Position numbers and translations under genes: made by a program. This document shows, piece after piece, positions 4,833-7,216 of a stretch of 7,216 bases of DNA. Under the pieces are notes generated by a model, which saw only the letters and a list, made by a program, of their open reading frames with translations, had not been told where the DNA came from and did no database searches. The stretch is from Bacillota bacterium (lineage in GTDB: Bacteria; Bacillota; Clostridia; Clostridiales; Clostridiaceae), in NCBI GenBank assembly GCA_030706065.1, contig JAUZPH010000181.1, positions 1 to 7,216 on the forward strand. Reading direction: 5' to 3'. How positions within the stretch are numbered: the stretch's first letter is position 1; every line of letters starts with the position of its first letter.

Positions 4833-6128
4833 CTACCAGATATAATTCCTTTCAGCCTCTCTTTTGAGGTCTTCTCTGAAATTCGGGTGAGCTATATTTA
4901 TGAGCTCTCTTACTCTTTCTCTTATACTCCGTCCTCTCAGAGATGCCACTCCGTATTCCGTAACTACATAGTCCACATCGTTCCTAGACAAGGATACCAC
5001 TGCACCTGTACTGGGGAAGGGGACAATAGTTGAAATGCTTTCTCCCTTTGCTGTTGAATATAGTGCAATTATGGATTTACCGCCAAAACTATTTTGGGCC
5101 CCTATAGCCGTATCTGCCTGTCCGCCGGTTCCGCTGTATTGAGTAAAGCCTATGGATTCAGAACAGCACTGCCCAGTCAAATCCACCTGCATCGATGTGT
5201 TTATGGAGACCATCTTATAGTTTTGCCCAATTATGTATGGATCGTTGGTATAAGAGGCACTTTTGAACTCCACACAGAGATTATTGTCAACAAAATCATA
5301 AAGCTTTTTTGTCCCAAGTGCGAAAGAGGCTGTAAACTTGTTCTTATTTATGGTTTTTCTCCTGTTTGTAACTACACCCAGGTTATAAAGGTCTACAATG
5401 CCGTCTGTAAACATCTCGGTATGTACACCTAGATCCCTTTTGTTTTCCAGAGACTTTGCAACAGCGTTTGGAATACCTCCTATACCCAACTGAAGGGTAG
5501 AACCGTCTTCAATAAGTTCTGCTATGTAATTTCCTATCACAAGATCTTTTTCACTTGGTTCCACTACCGGAAGTTCGATAACTGGTGTGTTATGTTCATA
5601 TATGAAATCCGCCTCGCTGACATGGACTGCAGTATCTCCATAGGTTCTCGGAAGATTTTGATTAACCTCCAAAATTACCATGTCTGCATTCTCAAGATAT
5701 TCCCTTTCATATGAAACAGACAGTGACAGGGAAAAATATCCATGATTGTCCATTGGAGATACTGAACCTACAAAAATATTCGGTTTTTTGTAATCCAATC
5801 TTTTCTTTGCAGCCAGATGAAGATGGCTTGGAATAAGGGATGCAGTTCCAAACTTATGGCCGCCCCTTGCAAGTCCGCTGTAAAACCATGTTTCATTGAG
5901 GAAGTGTCCCCGCATGTCAGGATTTGAACAGAACTCATAATTCCCCATATTCAGGCATGTAATCACAGATACATTTTCCACCCTGCCCTTTGCCTTATGA
6001 AGATTAGATAAAAATCCCGCGGCCTCCGCCCCACCGAGTCCTACAGCAATTTCATCATCAGACTTTACCTTCCTTACTGCATCATCCAAACTGATCAGTT
6101 TACTCTTATAGAGTTCTTTAATGTCCAT
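4833..6128 (-). CDS. CoA-transferase of the acetyl-CoA hydrolase/4-hydroxybutyrate CoA-transferase family
   Basis: The 431-residue cytoplasmic enzyme belongs to the class I CoA-transferases related to AbfT/Cat2 and butyryl-CoA:acetate CoA-transferase, which swap CoA between acyl groups through a glutamyl-CoA intermediate. The putative catalytic Glu is residue 238 in GVHTEMFTDG, the same number I recall for the C. aminobutyricum enzyme. Other landmarks are VGLGGAEAAG (29-38), LQLGIGGIPNAVA (212-224), SGTGGQADTAIGAQ (332-345) and YGVASLRGRS (392-401). Length is normal for the family (about 430-440). ATG 6128 follows AAGGGGG (6135-6141) by 6 bases. It is the first gene of an operon with the iron alcohol dehydrogenase, under the promoter at 6180-6208. 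Substrates may be acetyl-, butyryl- or 4-hydroxybutyryl-CoA; sequence alone does not decide. Confidence 0.88.
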   Translation of the reverse strand: MDIKELYKSKLISLDDAVRKVKSDDEIAVGLGGAEAAGFLSNLHKAKGRVENVSVITCLNMGNYEFCSNPDMRGHFLNETWFYSGLARGGHKFGTASLIPSHLHLAAKKRLDYKKPNIFVGSVSPMDNHGYFSLSLSVSYEREYLENADMVILEVNQNLPRTYGDTAVHVSEADFIYEHNTPVIELPVVEPSEKDLVIGNYIAELIEDGSTLQLGIGGIPNAVAKSLENKRDLGVHTEMFTDGIVDLYNLGVVTNRRKTINKNKFTASFALGTKKLYDFVDNNLCVEFKSASYTNDPYIIGQNYKMVSINTSMQVDLTGQCCSESIGFTQYSGTGGQADTAIGAQNSFGGKSIIALYSTAKGESISTIVPFPSTGAVVSLSRNDVDYVVTEYGVASLRGRSIRERVRELINIAHPNFREDLKREAERNYIW

Positions 6129-6179
6129 AAATAGCCCCCTTCTGTTCTTAAATTTAGTTTTAGATTTCTATTTTTATAT

Positions 6180-6208
6180 ATTATACTATTTGCAGTAAAT
6201 TCTAACAA
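6180..6208 (-). promoter_or_regulatory. Promoter of the transferase-dehydrogenase operon
   Basis: On the minus strand TTGTTA (6203-6208) and a perfect TATAAT (6180-6185) are 17 bp apart. Transcription would start near 6173, giving a leader of about 45 bases that is AT-rich with no visible operator or riboswitch. It lies just downstream of the terminator at 6268-6285. Confidence 0.7.
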
Positions 6209-6267
6209 GAAATTTGACAGCCTATCATTATCAGAATTATCAGCAATCTTCCAAGGATATAAAATAA

Positions 6268-6285
6268 GCCCGGAATAATCCGGGC
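6268..6285 (-). terminator. Intrinsic terminator of the tRNA-Val(GAC) unit
   Basis: GCCCGGA (6268-6274) and TCCGGGC (6279-6285) form a perfect 7-bp GC-rich stem with a 4-base loop, followed on the minus strand by TTATTTTAT. It lies about 75 bases beyond the tRNA 3' end, leaving an unusually long trailer that contains the complement of the tRNA 3' end at 6327-6335. Confidence 0.8.
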
Positions 6286-6326
6286 ATCTTGATACTAACC
6301 TTATCATATGCATCTCTTACGGCAAC

Positions 6327-6335
6327 TTCCCCACC
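6327..6335 (-). repeat. Trailer segment complementary to the tRNA-Val(GAC) 3' end
   Basis: In minus-strand RNA this reads GGUGGGGAA, a perfect 9-base complement of UUCCCCACC (6361-6369), the tRNA 3' acceptor strand with discriminator and CC. It also repeats the tRNA 5' acceptor strand GGGGAA, so it could compete with that strand in the precursor. The intervening loop is 25 bases. It may be chance, a remnant of another tRNA copy, or part of 3' processing. Confidence 0.4.
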
Positions 6336-6359
6336 TATAAGCAATAGCATTTTAAAAAA

Positions 6360-6436
6360 TGGTGGGGAATATAGGGCTCGAACCTACGACCTCTACGATG
6401 TCAACGTAACGCTCTAACCAGCTGAGCTAATTCCCC
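6360..6436 (-). tRNA. tRNA-Val (anticodon GAC), CCA encoded
   Basis: The minus-strand sequence folds as a full cloverleaf: acceptor GGGGAAT/ATTCCCC, D stem GCTC/GAGC, anticodon stem TTACG/CGTAG with loop TTGACAT (anticodon GAC, codons GTC and GTT), T arm GTAGG-TTCGAGC-CCTAT, discriminator A. CCA is encoded at 6360-6362. The top anticodon-stem pair is T-G, whereas the sister tRNA-Val(CAC) has C-G. It is a single-gene unit with its own promoter and terminator. Apart from three bases it is identical to tRNA-Val(CAC) at 3467-3540. Confidence 0.95.
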
Positions 6437-6447
6437 GTTATGTCATA

Positions 6448-6476
6448 ATTATAGAGTCTTGGTGCATAAAAATCAA
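6448..6476 (-). promoter_or_regulatory. Promoter of tRNA-Val(GAC)
   Basis: On the minus strand TTGATT (6471-6476) and a perfect TATAAT (6448-6453) are separated by 17 bp, with the -10 box 11 bases before the mature tRNA. The -35 box begins only about 10 bp after the stop of the hydrolase gene, and no terminator is visible between them, so hydrolase transcripts may also read through the tRNA. Confidence 0.85.
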
Positions 6477-6486
6477 GCGGCTGTAG

Positions 6487-7216
6487 TTATTTTTTTATAA
6501 AAATATTATCAGGAGCATATATAATATTGATTTGGCCGTATTTTGCTGAATATGCTCCGAGATACTGGGGCTTGTCTCCATCAATTTCTGCGCCTTTCAT
6601 TTCACCGGACACTATATTTTCCGCTGTGATACGGGTATCTATAATATACTGTATATCCGGCTTCTGCTCCATCAGGCAGTCATGTCCCAGCAACACTTTC
6701 AACTGGTTCAAGCCTTCTATTTGTTTTTCAAATCTTTTAATCTCTATAACATATTCTTCCATAGAGGTACTGTGATCCAACTGCATCCACAGTTCTCCGG
6801 AACCGATGCTGTCGCTGGCGAAGAGATACTGTCTTTCACGATCAAGGATTACTATGGAGCCGTATGTATGCCCCGGAAAGGCTATAATTTCTAATTTATA
6901 TCCTCCAAGATCAAATACTTCTCCACCCTGAAGGTCAATAAATTTTGATGTGTCCAAATGCTTTAATCCCGGACCCGAGTTGACTACGCTGACATCACTG
7001 TGAGACATGTAAACCTTGTCAAATTGGTCAGCACACATAATGTGATCCACATGGCCATGGGTAATGATTACTTCTATTGGCTTATTTGTCAAAGTCTTTA
7101 CATACCCTGCGAGATCATCCCTGCTGAGACCTGCATCGATAAGCACTGCCTTTTCGCTGCCTTCTACAAGATACATGTTGACAAAGGGGCTCGTACCATC
7201 AGGACTGTCGATTATA
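6487..7216 (-). CDS. Metallo-beta-lactamase-fold hydrolase, N-terminus beyond the window
   Basis: The frame ends at TAA 6487-6489 and stays open to the window edge, at least 243 codons. The ATG at 7174-7176 is internal: upstream codons read IIDSPDGTSPFVN straight into MYLVEG, typical first strands of this fold, so the true start lies past 7216. Counting from that Met, zinc-site motifs are all present: HGHVDH (40-45), His103 in FPGHTYGS, Asp122 in ASDS and His165 in LLGHD. This suggests a two-zinc hydrolase of the glyoxalase II-like group, cytoplasmic, substrate unknown. It has no recognisable extra domain in the visible part. It lies directly upstream of the tRNA-Val(GAC) promoter on the same strand. 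Confidence 0.88.
   Translation of the reverse strand, partial: IIDSPDGTSPFVNMYLVEGSEKAVLIDAGLSRDDLAGYVKTLTNKPIEVIITHGHVDHIMCADQFDKVYMSHSDVSVVNSGPGLKHLDTSKFIDLQGGEVFDLGGYKLEIIAFPGHTYGSIVILDRERQYLFASDSIGSGELWMQLDHSTSMEEYVIEIKRFEKQIEGLNQLKVLLGHDCLMEQKPDIQYIIDTRITAENIVSGEMKGAEIDGDKPQYLGAYSAKYGQINIIYAPDNIFIKK

Noticed and set aside
6095..6313. Minus-strand 72-codon reading frame upstream of the CoA-transferase
   Set aside because: It runs through the tRNA-unit terminator and the operon promoter, has no ribosome site or recognisable protein pattern, and overlaps the transferase start in another frame.
3467..6436. Genomic island bounded by tRNA attachment sites
   Set aside because: The repeats are complete tRNA genes with promoters, not 3' fragments, and there is no integrase or phage-like gene between them. 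Duplication is the simpler reading.

Overview
The window looks like the chromosome of a low-GC Gram-positive anaerobe of the class Clostridia. The signs are AT-rich intergenic DNA, strong AAGGGGG or AGGAGG ribosome sites, sigma-A type promoters with 17-bp spacers, a Bacillus/Clostridium-type PII protein next to an ammonium transporter, a guanine-class riboswitch, and a CoA-transferase/iron-alcohol-dehydrogenase pair of fermentative type. I cannot name the species. No phage, transposase, integrase or CRISPR signal was seen.

Layout. Only the first two genes are on the + strand: the 3' end of an ammonium transporter (1-142) and a PII signal protein (226-588). A long hairpin before the PII gene covers its ribosome site. 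Two terminator hairpins (620-659, 755-788) fill the convergent gap before a minus-strand purine permease (808-2301). The permease has a complete control leader: promoter (2546-2574), guanine-class aptamer (2427-2493), a possible antiterminator and an intrinsic terminator (2362-2399). These account for the 340-bp gap 2302-2641. Further right on the minus strand is an orphan 158-residue membrane protein (2642-3118) with its own promoter (3196-3225). The AT-rich gap 3119-3337 shows nothing besides that promoter.

A minus-strand tRNA unit follows: tRNA-Val(CAC) then tRNA-Ala(CGC), with promoter (3552-3580) and terminator (3338-3369). Next come an iron-containing alcohol dehydrogenase (3636-4796) and, upstream of it in the same operon, a CoA-transferase of the 4-hydroxybutyrate/acetyl-CoA hydrolase family (4833-6128), with a promoter at 6180-6208. 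A second tRNA unit, tRNA-Val(GAC) (6360-6436), has its own promoter and terminator. The window ends inside a metallo-beta-lactamase-fold hydrolase whose start lies beyond base 7216.

How the parts work together. The transporter and PII protein form the classical nitrogen-sensing pair. The permease imports purine bases and is probably switched off by guanine or hypoxanthine through the riboswitch. The transferase and dehydrogenase probably act in one fermentative route (acyl-CoA exchange and aldehyde/alcohol interconversion), but the substrate cannot be fixed from sequence. The two valine tRNAs differ at 3 of 74 positions, one being the anticodon wobble base, and sit as direct repeats on either side of the transferase-dehydrogenase operon. 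I see no obvious new multi-gene system. The most notable signals are the PII-leader hairpin, the valine tRNA pair and its C34 partner, and the complement of the tRNA 3' end in the tRNA-Val(GAC) trailer.
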